Shown: positions 16,961-25,133, counted from the first letter of the stretch. The stretch: 64,000 nucleotides of DNA from Thalassotalea euphylliae (GCF_003390395.1 NZ_QUOV01000001.1:248001-312000), one strand, 5' to 3'. The notes: a model not told the origin generated them from the sequence alone. Numbers and translations: made by a program.

Positions 16961-17938
16961 ATGAAAGGTACAACCTTATTATCATCAGCATTTTCACGCC
17001 TTGGCTTACCCGTTGGCTTAGTGCTAAGTATCGCAACTGCTTTTAACGCCTATGCAGGTGAGCGCATTGATGAAACGTTATCAGCAGATGGCCTGTCGGT
17101 GGTTAATATTGAGAATATGCGCGGCTCAGTAAAAATTATTGGTCACGATGACGACGAAGTCAGTGTCAGCGGCGAACTGGGCGAAAAAGTAGAGCGCTTT
17201 ATTTTCGAAAAAAGCGGCAATATGTTGCGGGTTAAGGTGGTATATCGCTCAATGCGTCACAGCAACAATAGTAGCGGCTCTCGTTTTACCGTCAGTATGC
17301 CGAAATCGCTCAGTATGAATTTTGAGGGGGTATCGAGTGACGTTGAAGTGTCAGATCTCGACAGCCATATTGAAGTGAAAACCGTCAGTGGTGATATTGT
17401 CGCTAAAGAGTTGAAAGATAATATTGAGCTAAGTTCAGTCAGTGGTGATATCGACAGCCGCGATTTGGCTGGCAAAATTCGCTTATCTACCATTAGCGGC
17501 AAAATTGATGATCGCGATTCTTCTGGTCGCTTGCGCCTAAAAGCGGTGAGTGGTGATGTAGAAACACGCTCAACTGCACAGCAAGTATCACTCAGTGTCG
17601 TCTCTGGTGATATTGAGTTTGAACTGGGGGAAGTGGAAGAGCTAGCTATTGCCAGTGTTAGTGGAGATGCCAGCGGCTCACTGACCTTGCTTAATCACGG
17701 CGATGTAAAAGTATCTGGTGTCAGCTCGGATATCGAATTAGCCTTTGAAAATGACGTTAATGCTGATTTTAGACTGCATGCCAGTGCAGGTGGCGACATC
17801 GTAAACCGTATTACCAAAGATAAAGCAACGCGGGCAAAATACGGCCCAAGCTCTAAGCTATCATTTACTGCGGGTAATGGCACAGGCACAGTACGTGGTA
17901 ATGTGGTTAGCGGTGAAATTAAGGTGAGAAGTAAGTAA
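16961..17938 (+). CDS. Secreted DUF4097-type beta-repeat protein
   Basis: 325 residues with a signal peptide ending near AYAG (residue 32). The body is a run of about eight units of about 20 residues built on V-S-G-D-I or V-S-S-D-V (for example TVSGDIVAKEL, SVSGDIDSRDL, TISGKIDDRDS), which predicts a right-handed beta-solenoid of the DUF4097 / putative adhesin type. It lies 144 bases behind the anti-sigma gene on the same strand and may be the main target of that sigma factor. The family has no proven function. A cell-envelope stress role is inference. Confidence 0.8.
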   Translation: MKGTTLLSSAFSRLGLPVGLVLSIATAFNAYAGERIDETLSADGLSVVNIENMRGSVKIIGHDDDEVSVSGELGEKVERFIFEKSGNMLRVKVVYRSMRHSNNSSGSRFTVSMPKSLSMNFEGVSSDVEVSDLDSHIEVKTVSGDIVAKELKDNIELSSVSGDIDSRDLAGKIRLSTISGKIDDRDSSGRLRLKAVSGDVETRSTAQQVSLSVVSGDIEFELGEVEELAIASVSGDASGSLTLLNHGDVKVSGVSSDIELAFENDVNADFRLHASAGGDIVNRITKDKATRAKYGPSSKLSFTAGNGTGTVRGNVVSGEIKVRSK

Positions 17939-17955
17939 TTTTCAGCAAACCTTAC

Positions 17956-18224
17956 TAGGGCGTGTTGATCTTTCAGGATTATTTTTGCTGCAGTCTGTTT
18001 GAGTTTTATACAAGGCGGCACTTGTGTAGTGTAGTCATTCTCCATAAATAAGTGCCAACACAGTAGAAAACTCAAACAGACGCTGCCCTACGGGTTCATC
18101 TAAACGCTTCCTGCTCATTGTTGCTCGATTTTTACATAGAATGACTATGCGACAAAGCGAGCGCCGCGATCAGAAAGCGTTTAGATTGAACAAAATTCAA
18201 TCTCGAAAGATCAACACGCCCTAA
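17956..18224. mobile_element. MITE family B, copy 1 (269 bp)
   Basis: Ends are perfect 17-bp inverted repeats (GGGCGTGTTGATCTTTC / GAAAGATCAACACGCCC), each flanked by TA, as expected for TA-targeting transposases (IS630/Tc1 type). The interior folds into two arms: CTGTTTGAGTTTT pairs with GAAAACTCAAACAG, and TCTAAACGCTT pairs with AAGCGTTTAGA. No coding capacity. It begins 17 bases after the stop of the DUF4097 gene. A copy about 95% identical lies at 23211-23478. Confidence 0.82.
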
Positions 18225-18329
18225 TGTTTAAAGCTGATTTTCATTAAGCCTTTTGATACATTAGCCATCTTAGAGAACTTACAAAAAGTAGCGCTCGTCG
18301 CTGCTTTTTCATATGTGCAGGTAGTAACC

Positions 18330-19760
18330 ATGGCCGAAGCCAAAACAAGTCAATTCCCCAAAGGTGGTGCGCAGGGCTCAAAAGCTAAGCGTGATCAACA
18401 GGTTGAAGACCTGAAAATGCCGCCACACTCACTCGAGGCTGAGCAATCAGTGCTGGGTGGCTTGTTATTGGATAATGAAACTTTCGACCGTGTCGGTGAA
18501 CACGTCGTTGCACAAGATTTCTATAGTCGCGGTCATCGCCTGATTTTTGAAACCATCAGTGTCTTAGTTGAACGCGGTGAGCCTGCTGATTTGGTGACGG
18601 TGACAGAAGCACTGGAAAACGATCAACAGCTTGATGATGCCGGCGGCTTTGTTTATATCGCGGAAATGATCCGCAATACGCCAAGTGCTGCCAATATCAC
18701 GGCATATGCTGATATTGTGCGTGAACGTGCGGTGACGCGCGAGCTAATTAGCGTCGCTCATGAAATTTCTGAAGCTGGCTTTGATACTCAAGGCCGCGAC
18801 AGTGCCGAGCTGCTGGATTTTGCTGAAACTAAAGTTTTTGCCATTGCCGAGGCACGTGCCAATAAAAACGAAGGCCCAGAGGCGCTTCACCCTATCTTAG
18901 AAAAAACCGTCGATAAAATTGAAAAGGCCAGTGGCCTTGGTAACGACGGTGTCACTGGGGTTTCAACTGGCTTTGCCGATCTGGATAAAATGACTGCGGG
19001 CCTGCAAGCTTCTGATTTAATTATTGTCGCTGCCCGTCCATCGATGGGTAAAACCACCTTCGCCATGAACTTGGCTGAGCATGCGGCTATGCATGAAGAC
19101 AAGCCAGCCTTGATTTTTAGTCTTGAGATGCCGTCCGAGCAAATCATGATGAGGATGCTAGCCTCACTAGGCCGCATTGACCAAACTAAAATACGTACTG
19201 GTCAGCTAGATGATGAAGATTGGGCGCGCTTGTCCACCACCATGGGTACTATGATCGAAAGCGGTAAAATGTATATTGACGATCAAGCAGGCTTAACACC
19301 TACGGAAGTGCGCTCACGTGCTCGCCGTATAGCCCGAGATCACGGCGGCTTAAGCATGATCATGATCGATTACCTGCAATTGATGCGCGCGCCGCAGTTT
19401 GCTGATAATCGTACCTTAGAAATTGCCGAAATCTCTCGCTCACTTAAAGCCTTGGCGAAAGAGCTAGAAATTCCAGTGGTGGCGCTATCTCAGCTAAACC
19501 GTAGTTTGGAGCAACGCTCTGACAAACGCCCAGTTAACTCAGATTTGCGTGAATCAGGTTCAATTGAGCAAGATGCCGATTTGATCATGTTTATCTATCG
19601 TGATGAGGTATATCACGATGATTCTGAGTTTAAAGGCATGGCGGAAATCATTATTGGTAAGCAGCGTAATGGCCCAATCGGTCGTGTGCCACTAACCTTT
19701 AACGGTCAATGGTCACGCTTTGATAATTACGCTGGCCCACACGTACTAGAAGAAGATTAA
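18330..19760 (+). CDS. dnaB: Replicative DNA helicase DnaB
   Basis: 476 residues from the ATG at 18330, with AGG 8 bases upstream; a GTG at 18315 is the alternative. Hexameric 5'-to-3' helicase of the replication fork. The N-terminal domain starts at PPHSLEAEQSVLGGLLLDN. The RecA-like core has Walker A ARPSMGKTTFAMNLAEHA, SLEMPSEQIMMRML, and Walker B MIMIDYLQLM followed by SRSLKALAKELEIPVVALSQ and DLRESGSIEQDADLI. No intein is present. Followed 5 bases later by alr, the order also seen in E. coli. Confidence 0.97.
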   Translation: MAEAKTSQFPKGGAQGSKAKRDQQVEDLKMPPHSLEAEQSVLGGLLLDNETFDRVGEHVVAQDFYSRGHRLIFETISVLVERGEPADLVTVTEALENDQQLDDAGGFVYIAEMIRNTPSAANITAYADIVRERAVTRELISVAHEISEAGFDTQGRDSAELLDFAETKVFAIAEARANKNEGPEALHPILEKTVDKIEKASGLGNDGVTGVSTGFADLDKMTAGLQASDLIIVAARPSMGKTTFAMNLAEHAAMHEDKPALIFSLEMPSEQIMMRMLASLGRIDQTKIRTGQLDDEDWARLSTTMGTMIESGKMYIDDQAGLTPTEVRSRARRIARDHGGLSMIMIDYLQLMRAPQFADNRTLEIAEISRSLKALAKELEIPVVALSQLNRSLEQRSDKRPVNSDLRESGSIEQDADLIMFIYRDEVYHDDSEFKGMAEIIIGKQRNGPIGRVPLTFNGQWSRFDNYAGPHVLEED

Positions 19761-19765
19761 GCTCG

Positions 19766-20866
19766 ATGTCGGTTCGAACTGCAACGGCTGCAATTGATTT
19801 GCAGGCGCTCGCCCATAATGTCATCCAAATCAAAAAACTTGCCCCGCATTCGCAAATCTTGGCAGTGCTTAAAGCCAATGCTTATGGCCATGGCTTAGAG
19901 CGCATTGCTGAAGCACTAGCGGAGCAGGATGTTGGTGCATTCGGTGTCGCGCGTTTAGATGAAGCGCTGGCGCTTAGAGCCTGTGGTGTGGTCAAACCGA
20001 TAGTCTTGATGGAAGGCTTTTTTAGTCCGCAAGAATTGCCTGTACTGGATGTGAATAACCTTCATACGGTGATTCATAACCAAGAGCAACTAGATGCATT
20101 GTTGACAGCTGATTTGCAAACACCAGTAAAAGTGTGGCTAAAAGTTGATACGGGCATGCATCGCCTTGGTGTTGAACCTGAGCAGTTTCGCGATTTTTAT
20201 CAGGCGTTAAAAAAGTCGTCTAATGTGCAAGATGATATTGTGCTGATGAGTCATTTAAGCTGCGCGGATGATGTTGAAAGCAAGTATACGCCAACACAAC
20301 TTAGTTTGTTTAATTCGCTAACTGATGTATTAGCGGGGCAAAAAACACTAGCAAATTCTGCCGCGATTTGTGCTTGGCCGGATACCCACTTTGATTGGGT
20401 CAGACCGGGTTTAATGCTCTACGGCGTCAGCCCTATGCAGGATAAAGTTGCAGACGAGCTTAATATTCAGCCAGTGATGACGTTAAAATCTAGCCTAATA
20501 GCTAAGCGTTTTATTAGAAAAGGCGAGTCAGTGGGTTATGGCGCAGCATGGATCGCAGAACAAGACACTCATATCGGTGTAATTGCCATTGGTTATGGTG
20601 ATGGTTACCCCCGTCACGCATCCAACGGCACGCCGGTATTGCTAAATGGCCGCAGAGTGCCCTTAGTTGGCCGCGTTTCAATGGATATGATCAATGTCGA
20701 CTTAGGCGGCGCAGCCGAGGGCGAATGTGCCGACAACATCGGCGATATTGCCACTTTGTGGGGCGCAGGCTTAGGCATTGAAGAAATTGCCCAATGGGCA
20801 ACCACAATTCCTTACGAGCTACTGTGTAATATCACCCGTCGCGTTAATATGACGGTATCCTCCTAG
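19766..20866 (+). CDS. alr: Alanine racemase
   Basis: 366 residues. PLP enzyme interconverting L- and D-alanine for peptidoglycan. The cofactor lysine lies in AVLKANAYGHGL near residue 35, and the second catalytic base (Tyr) is in SVGYGAAW. RVSMDMINVDL is the conserved C-terminal beta-domain motif. It sits 5 bases behind dnaB, without its own terminator or clear promoter, so it is probably co-transcribed. Length matches the family. Confidence 0.96.
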   Translation: MSVRTATAAIDLQALAHNVIQIKKLAPHSQILAVLKANAYGHGLERIAEALAEQDVGAFGVARLDEALALRACGVVKPIVLMEGFFSPQELPVLDVNNLHTVIHNQEQLDALLTADLQTPVKVWLKVDTGMHRLGVEPEQFRDFYQALKKSSNVQDDIVLMSHLSCADDVESKYTPTQLSLFNSLTDVLAGQKTLANSAAICAWPDTHFDWVRPGLMLYGVSPMQDKVADELNIQPVMTLKSSLIAKRFIRKGESVGYGAAWIAEQDTHIGVIAIGYGDGYPRHASNGTPVLLNGRRVPLVGRVSMDMINVDLGGAAEGECADNIGDIATLWGAGLGIEEIAQWATTIPYELLCNITRRVNMTVSS

Positions 20867-20875
20867 CAAATAACC

Positions 20876-21295
20876 TTACTCACCTTGGATGGTAGCTACG
20901 AGTGTTCGGCTGCCACCGTAATCTCTATGCTCACCTAAATAAATACCTTGCCAAGTCCCCAAGTTTAATCGGCCATTAGTAATAGGGATACTAACGCTGG
21001 TGCCTAATGTACTGGCTTTAATATGCGCTGGCATATCATCCGCACCTTCATAGGTGTGTTGATAATAACGGGCATTTTCAGGCACAAAGTGATTGAAGTG
21101 CGCTTCCATATCAGAGCGTACGGTTGGATCAGCATTTTCGTTAATAGTCAGTGAAGCTGACGTGTGTTTTACAAATAAGTGTAAAAGGCCACACTGAATA
21201 CCACCTAGTGCTGGTAATTTTCGTTCTACTTCGTTTGTGACTAAGTGAAAGCCACGTGCTTTCGCAGACAGAGAAAATTCAACTTGTTGCCACAT
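20876..21295 (-). CDS. YjbQ / UPF0047 family protein
   Basis: 139 residues. The family (COG0432) is described as having secondary thiamine-phosphate synthase activity; its true role is unclear. Marks are [19 protein letters not shown] with the conserved His, [15 protein letters not shown], and the C-terminal [16 protein letters not shown] with Glu and His. Complete. It converges with alr across only 9 bases and lies 17 bases downstream of metR on the same strand. Confidence 0.93.
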   Translation of the reverse strand: MWQQVEFSLSAKARGFHLVTNEVERKLPALGGIQCGLLHLFVKHTSASLTINENADPTVRSDMEAHFNHFVPENARYYQHTYEGADDMPAHIKASTLGTSVSIPITNGRLNLGTWQGIYLGEHRDYGGSRTLVATIQGE

Positions 21296-21312
21296 AGGCT
21301 TAGCTCATTCGG

Positions 21313-22194
21313 TTATTGAAATGGTTGCATAAGCGTAGCGAATTTATCACGTGATGCAATCACCAGTTGTTTTACGCTGCTTAGCTCAGCAATATCTTGC
21401 TTTAAGCGAATATACAGTGACTTTGTAATTGCGGGTGCTAAAGGTATTGTTCGTATGCCTGTTTGGTATTGGTAAGCATTGACTAACCAATCGGGAAGAA
21501 CGGCTACACCAATATTGCCGTGGATCATTTGTAATATAGAGTGAGAATTCGCCACCTTTCTCGTTTTGGCAGGTACAACATTGGCAGGTGTCAGCACTTG
21601 GTTAAAGATATCAAGACGGTTAATCTCCACTGGGTAGGTAAGCAGCACTTGATTGACAAAGTCTTCCGCAACTAGCTGGTCTTTTGAGGACAAAGGGTTA
21701 AGCTCACTAACTACAGCCACTTGCTCAAATTGCCCCAATTTAATTTCTATCACTTGAACATCGGTGCTGGCTTCGTCGGTAAACAAAATATCTAAATCAC
21801 ACTCTTGCTCGAAGACATCATCTCTTATATCCCAACTTAGGCTCGGGTAATCTTGTTGTAAGTTCCGACAAATGGGCATCAACCATTGAAAGCAAGCGTG
21901 GCATGCAAAACCCAGTGACAAGCTCTGAGCTTGCGGCCTTTCTGTTAGTGTTGCAACAAGCGCATCGATTTTTGGTAAGACTTCATCAGCCAGTGACTTA
22001 ATTGATTTGCCTTGCGTGGTTAAGTCGAGTTTACGTTTATCACGTGTGACTAATTTAGTTGCCAGCTTGTATTCTAGCTCTTTGAGTTGGTGTGACAATG
22101 CCGATTGGCTTGTCGCCAACTGCTCTGCAGCTTTGGTTAAGCTGCCTTGCTGATCAATTGCGCGGATGGTGCGCAAATGCTTAAGTTCTAACAT
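21313..22194 (-). CDS. metR: LysR-family regulator MetR
   Basis: 293 residues from the ATG at 22194, with GGGAG 6 bases upstream; an in-frame ATG at 22221 is less likely. The start MLELKHLRTIRAIDQQGSL and the helix-turn-helix TSQSALSHQLKELE closely follow MetR, the homocysteine-responsive activator of methionine synthesis genes. An effector domain follows (LGFACHACFQWLMPICRN). A MetJ-like tandem met box lies 72-87 bp upstream. metE, the usual divergent partner, is not present here, so targets must be elsewhere. Confidence 0.88.
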   Translation of the reverse strand: MLELKHLRTIRAIDQQGSLTKAAEQLATSQSALSHQLKELEYKLATKLVTRDKRKLDLTTQGKSIKSLADEVLPKIDALVATLTERPQAQSLSLGFACHACFQWLMPICRNLQQDYPSLSWDIRDDVFEQECDLDILFTDEASTDVQVIEIKLGQFEQVAVVSELNPLSSKDQLVAEDFVNQVLLTYPVEINRLDIFNQVLTPANVVPAKTRKVANSHSILQMIHGNIGVAVLPDWLVNAYQYQTGIRTIPLAPAITKSLYIRLKQDIAELSSVKQLVIASRDKFATLMQPFQ

Positions 22195-22265
22195 ATCGCA
22201 CTCCCGAAAATTGCGTATCAAAATTCACTTGGCCGATTGGCAAAGTAAATTTATTATAAACATCT

Positions 22266-22281
22266 GAAAGTCTAGACGTCT
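22266..22281. promoter_or_regulatory. MetJ-like tandem met box
   Basis: GAAAGTCT followed directly by AGACGTCT. The second octamer matches the met-box consensus exactly, and the first matches 5 of 8. MetJ binds two or more adjacent boxes and represses metR in enteric bacteria. The site lies upstream of metR. Confidence 0.75.
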
Positions 22282-22449
22282 ATAATTGTTTTTAGTTAAC
22301 GTCAGTTTTATTTCGGGAAGGTATTCGAGTACCTGTTCGGTATAGATGTTATCAGTGTAGCTATACCGTTAAGCGGATAGCCACTTAGCCGCGTACTCAC
22401 CTTGGTAAACTAAGCAGATGACTAGCGGCCGGGGCTCAGTAAGCTTTTG
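22282..22449. other. Structured intergenic stretch beside the metR promoter
   Basis: 168 bases without an ORF. On the plus strand it can form successive hairpins: GGTA/TACC (22330-22343 region), GGTATAG/CTATACC (about 22340-22368), and GCGG/CCGC (about 22374-22393). It could be the remnant of a divergent metE leader, but no known riboswitch signature was recognised. Confidence 0.3.
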
Positions 22450-22868
22450 TTAGCTCAGGTTGTTATTGCGTTCGATAGGGATATCCGAGAGATATTCTAT
22501 AAACTCCACCTCGTAGCCTGTCGGATCGATAAAGTACACGTTTTTGCGGTAGGGGTTTGATGCGCCAACTTTATCAACCGCAAAGCCTGCGGCGGTAAGT
22601 CGCTCGATAACTGCGTCTAGATTTTTTACCTGATAGCCGAAATGAGCGAGACCAACGAGATGACCTGTATTGTCTCTAAGCTCTCCTTCACCGTGATCAC
22701 TAAACGACAAATATTGATAATCGTCGCCTAAATGCAACCAGTTTCGCGCTTTACCATACCACTCGCCGCTACCTTCGCTGCGAACACGCCAGTGAGGGAA
22801 AGCCGCTTGGTAGAACTTCAGGCTGGCGGGAATGTTTTGACGACTAAATTGACATGTTCTAACTGCAT
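22450..22868 (-). pseudogene. VOC (glyoxalase/bleomycin-resistance fold) protein, frameshifted
   Basis: The intact reading would give about 140 residues of a vicinal-oxygen-chelate protein. The ATG at 22868 has AAGGAG 6 bases upstream. The first frame reads MQLEHVNLVV and then fails. Adding one base to the A4 run (T4 on plus, 22835-22838) restores V-V-K-N-I-P-A-S-L-K-F-Y and leads without further breaks into the downstream 95-residue frame (WLHLGDDYQYLSFSDHGEG, LAHFGYQVKNLDAV, YFIDPTGYEVEFIEYL). The metal-site His and Glu positions are kept. It is either a recent pseudogene or a homopolymer sequencing error. Under the SoxR-type promoter upstream. Confidence 0.85.
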
Positions 22869-22930
22869 GTTAGCTCCTTATTTGGCTTAAGTTCGGCTTT
22901 AATTTGGCATAAGCCCGGTTTCAGTTTGGC

Positions 22931-23119
22931 TTATTTGTATTGCATTGTTTTGCTTAGCAGCTCTGCTAATGCGTGAATGAATTTACGTTGTTTGCGCGTT
23001 TGGCATTCCGTTGGCTTGTTACTCTCTGCTTTACTTTCGCTATCAGTATTTTGCACATCAATACTGTCGCTATTGGCACAATTCGCTATTGATTGACTAG
23101 CCAGTGTAATAGAGGTCAT
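22931..23119 (-). CDS. Small protein of unknown function behind a SoxR promoter
   Basis: 62 residues. I do not recognise the family. A good AAGGAG ribosome site lies 7 bases before the ATG. The N-terminal 40 residues are rich in Ser, Asn, Thr and Glu. The C-terminus RKQRKFIHALAELLSKTMQY is basic and amphipathic, and looks like the conserved part. It sits 62 bases upstream of the VOC gene on the same strand and is the first gene after a near-canonical SoxR-controlled promoter, so it is probably induced by redox-cycling agents. Confidence 0.6.
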   Translation of the reverse strand: MTSITLASQSIANCANSDSIDVQNTDSESKAESNKPTECQTRKQRKFIHALAELLSKTMQYK

Positions 23120-23149
23120 TTCGCTACTCCTTGTGATTAAGTTATGAGC

Positions 23150-23180
23150 ATGTTAAAACCTCAAGTTAGGTTTAGGTAAA
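23150..23180 (-). promoter_or_regulatory. SoxR-controlled promoter
   Basis: On the minus strand TTTACC (-35, plus 23175-23180), a 19-base spacer, and TAACAT (-10, plus 23150-23155). The overlong 19-base spacer is the mark of MerR-family control. The operator on plus 23159-23176 begins CCTCAAGTTA and matches the SoxR box of E. coli soxS at 15 of 18 positions. The -35 TTTACC is also that of soxS. Transcription would start about 24 bases before the 62-residue gene. Confidence 0.85.
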
Positions 23181-23210
23181 GTGTTTTTTGAAACTTTTTT
23201 GCAGAGTAAC

Positions 23211-23478
23211 TAGGGCGTGTTGAGCTTTCAGGGTTGTTTTTGCAGCAGTCTGTTTGGGTTTTATACAAGGCGGCACTTGTGCAGTGTAGTCATTCTCCAT
23301 AAATAAGTGCCAACACAGTAGAAAATTCAAACAGACGCTGCCCTGCGGGTTCATCTAAACGCTTCCTGCTCATTGTTGCTCGCTTCTTGCGTAGAACGAC
23401 TATGCGACAAAGCGAGCGCCGCGATCAGAAAGCGTTTAGATTGAACAAAATTCAATCTCGAAAGATCAACACGCCCTA
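23211..23478. mobile_element. MITE family B, copy 2 (268 bp), inserted upstream of soxR
   Basis: Same element as 17956-18224, in the same orientation, with about a dozen base differences. Inverted ends GGGCGTGTTGAGCTTTC and GAAAGATCAACACGCCC differ at one base and are flanked by TA on both sides. It lies between the SoxR promoter and soxR, and its right end is only 20 bases before the soxR start codon. It must therefore supply or displace the soxR promoter. Confidence 0.82.
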
Positions 23479-23498
23479 GATTGTGTTGAGGGACTGAT

Positions 23499-23957
23499 AT
23501 GCTAGAAGAAGCGAACTGGACGGTTGGCAGAGTTGCTAAGCGTTGTGGTGTGAAAGTGTCGACACTCCATTATTACGAGCGTCAGGGGCTTATTAGAAGT
23601 TGGCGTAACGATGGTAACCAGCGTCGATATAAGGCGGATGTACTAAGGCGCATCTCTGTTATCAAAGCGGCGCAAAAAATGGGTATCTCGTTGGCTGATA
23701 TCAAAGCCGCGTTTGCCAGTTTGCCAAATAATCGCACGCCAACCAAAGAAGACTGGAACGAGCTAGCCGCTAGCTGGCAAGCACAGCTTAACGCCCGTAT
23801 TCATTATTTAGAAACGCTGCGAGATTCGCTCTCAGGTTGCATAGGCTGCGGATGTTTATCATTGAATTCCTGCCCAATTTACAACCCAGAAGATGCTTTA
23901 GCCAGCGAGGGCGAAGGGGCGGTTATTTTAGAGCGTGATGCGGTTCAGAAAAAGTAA
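23499..23957 (+). CDS. soxR: Redox-sensitive transcriptional activator SoxR
   Basis: 152 residues, MerR family. The N-terminal winged helix reads TVGRVAKRCGVKVSTLHYYE, then a dimerisation helix, then the [2Fe-2S] cluster motif CIGCGCLSLNSC with all four cysteines. Oxidation of the cluster by redox-cycling compounds activates target promoters. The C-terminal tail (EGEGAVILERDAVQKK) is typical in length. The gene diverges from the SoxR-type promoter about 320 bp away; a MITE fills most of that gap. Followed by a strong hairpin. Confidence 0.95.
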   Translation: MLEEANWTVGRVAKRCGVKVSTLHYYERQGLIRSWRNDGNQRRYKADVLRRISVIKAAQKMGISLADIKAAFASLPNNRTPTKEDWNELAASWQAQLNARIHYLETLRDSLSGCIGCGCLSLNSCPIYNPEDALASEGEGAVILERDAVQKK

Positions 23958-23995
23958 TGCCAATGACTAGGCCGCAGTTTTCGTTTAGGCATAAA

Positions 23996-24024
23996 AAAAG
24001 CTCCTATCATCAGGAGCTTTTCGT
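23996..24024. terminator. Bidirectional terminator between soxR and cheX-like gene
   Basis: AAAAGCTCCT / AGGAGCTTTT 10-bp stem with a 6-base loop, A-rich on the left and T-rich on the right, between convergent genes. Confidence 0.85.
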
Positions 24025-24056
24025 CGTCTTAGGCGTTAGTAACGCTAAATTGATAC

Positions 24057-24518
24057 TTAGTCAAAGCTAAATTCGATAAACGCTTTACCGTGTGCAGAGG
24101 TCAACGGAATAATAACAATTGGGCCTTCTGCTTTGTGGTTGATGGTGTGGTCTTTACCTGATACAACCATAGGTGTCGCCATATCAAACTCAAAACCTTT
24201 TTCGCTTAGCATACGCTTAGCGCCGCCAGTGACCATGTTAGTGATTTCACCGACTAAGTCAGTAATTTCTTCATTAACCACATCAGGGCCTTCACCAACC
24301 ATATTTTTCATCGTCGCAATGGCTAATGATGCTTCAAACGTTATTGATAATGAGCCTTTAGCCTGGTCACTCACCATGCCAATTAAACCCGAAACGTCAC
24401 CTTTAGCGACTTCGCCTTGCTTTAGCTTAGGCTTTTCCGGTGTTAGCTCCATCATTGCCATCGTAGACATTACGTTTAACATCGAAGATAAGAAAGGATT
24501 TATAAACTCTACATTCAT
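24057..24518 (-). CDS. CheX-like chemotaxis/phosphatase-family protein
   Basis: 153 residues of the CheC/CheX family, whose members dephosphorylate CheY-P. The start MNVEFINPFLSSMLNVMSTM is typical of CheX. The catalytic helix reads NEEITDLVGEITNMVTGGAK, which supplies the conserved Glu and Asn. The first catalytic helix region (SLAIATMKNMVGEG) is also present. No chemotaxis genes adjoin it; the chemoreceptor at 8-9.6 kb is the only other one in the window. Monocistronic, with its own terminator shared with soxR. Confidence 0.85.
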   Translation of the reverse strand: MNVEFINPFLSSMLNVMSTMAMMELTPEKPKLKQGEVAKGDVSGLIGMVSDQAKGSLSITFEASLAIATMKNMVGEGPDVVNEEITDLVGEITNMVTGGAKRMLSEKGFEFDMATPMVVSGKDHTINHKAEGPIVIIPLTSAHGKAFIEFSFD

Positions 24519-24593
24519 GGAAATTACCGGGTCTTAAAGTTGGCTCAAGTGCATAATCTGGCTGCTAATTTAGCATAAATTTAACATAGGGCA

Positions 24594-25133
24594 CTAGTTA
24601 TTGTTGTTAATTGTAGCAATACGCTGTGAATTATTGAATGTCAGGCTGAATTTTGCTTTGCCACTAATAAAGTTCACCGTATTGATTTGCTTGGGATAAG
24701 TATCAACGAGTAGTTGATTTTTTACCACCAAAGGCGCAAAAAATTGATTGGCACTTGCTTCTTGATAAATGACGATTTTATCGCGAACTATTTCTAAACC
24801 AACCCAGTTTGTTTTAATTTGCGCATCGTTCATCAATAGATGAAAGTGGTTTTCAACGTATTCTTGAATGAAAGCTTCGTATTCAGGAAGCTCAGGGCTG
24901 AAGTGGATATTGCGCTGTTCGGCAATGGTGTTTTCAATGTCGTGTGCGGTTAGCTGATGAATAATCTCAAAACTGTTTGCGCTGTGATTGTGGTTAATAT
25001 CAGTGATAGCGAAAAAGTATTTGTGAGCTGCAGCCGAAGCTGCAACTCCCATCATCAAAGTGGCAGTTAGCCACAAGACAATTTGACGACCAAACGATTT
25101 AGTTGGCTGTGTTGTCATTTTGCTTTTCTTCAT
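24594..25133 (-). CDS. DUF6702 family protein
   Basis: 179 residues (174 if the start is Met6 at 25118). A membrane or signal segment (IVLWLTATLMMGVAASAAA) is followed by HKYFFAITDINHNHSANSFE, the strand pattern of DUF6702, then a beta-rich domain ending FSLTFNNSQRIATI. Probably periplasmic. Its start overlaps the end of the M1 peptidase gene by 35 bases (20 with Met6), so the two are translationally linked and likely work on the same envelope process. Function unknown. Confidence 0.75.
   Translation of the reverse strand: MKKSKMTTQPTKSFGRQIVLWLTATLMMGVAASAAAHKYFFAITDINHNHSANSFEIIHQLTAHDIENTIAEQRNIHFSPELPEYEAFIQEYVENHFHLLMNDAQIKTNWVGLEIVRDKIVIYQEASANQFFAPLVVKNQLLVDTYPKQINTVNFISGKAKFSLTFNNSQRIATINNNN

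Noticed and set aside
17695-18075. Minus-strand ORF running through MITE copy 1 (also 23172-23354 in copy 2)
   Set aside because: The shared peptide arises only because the element itself is repeated; the frame ends in unrelated flanks.
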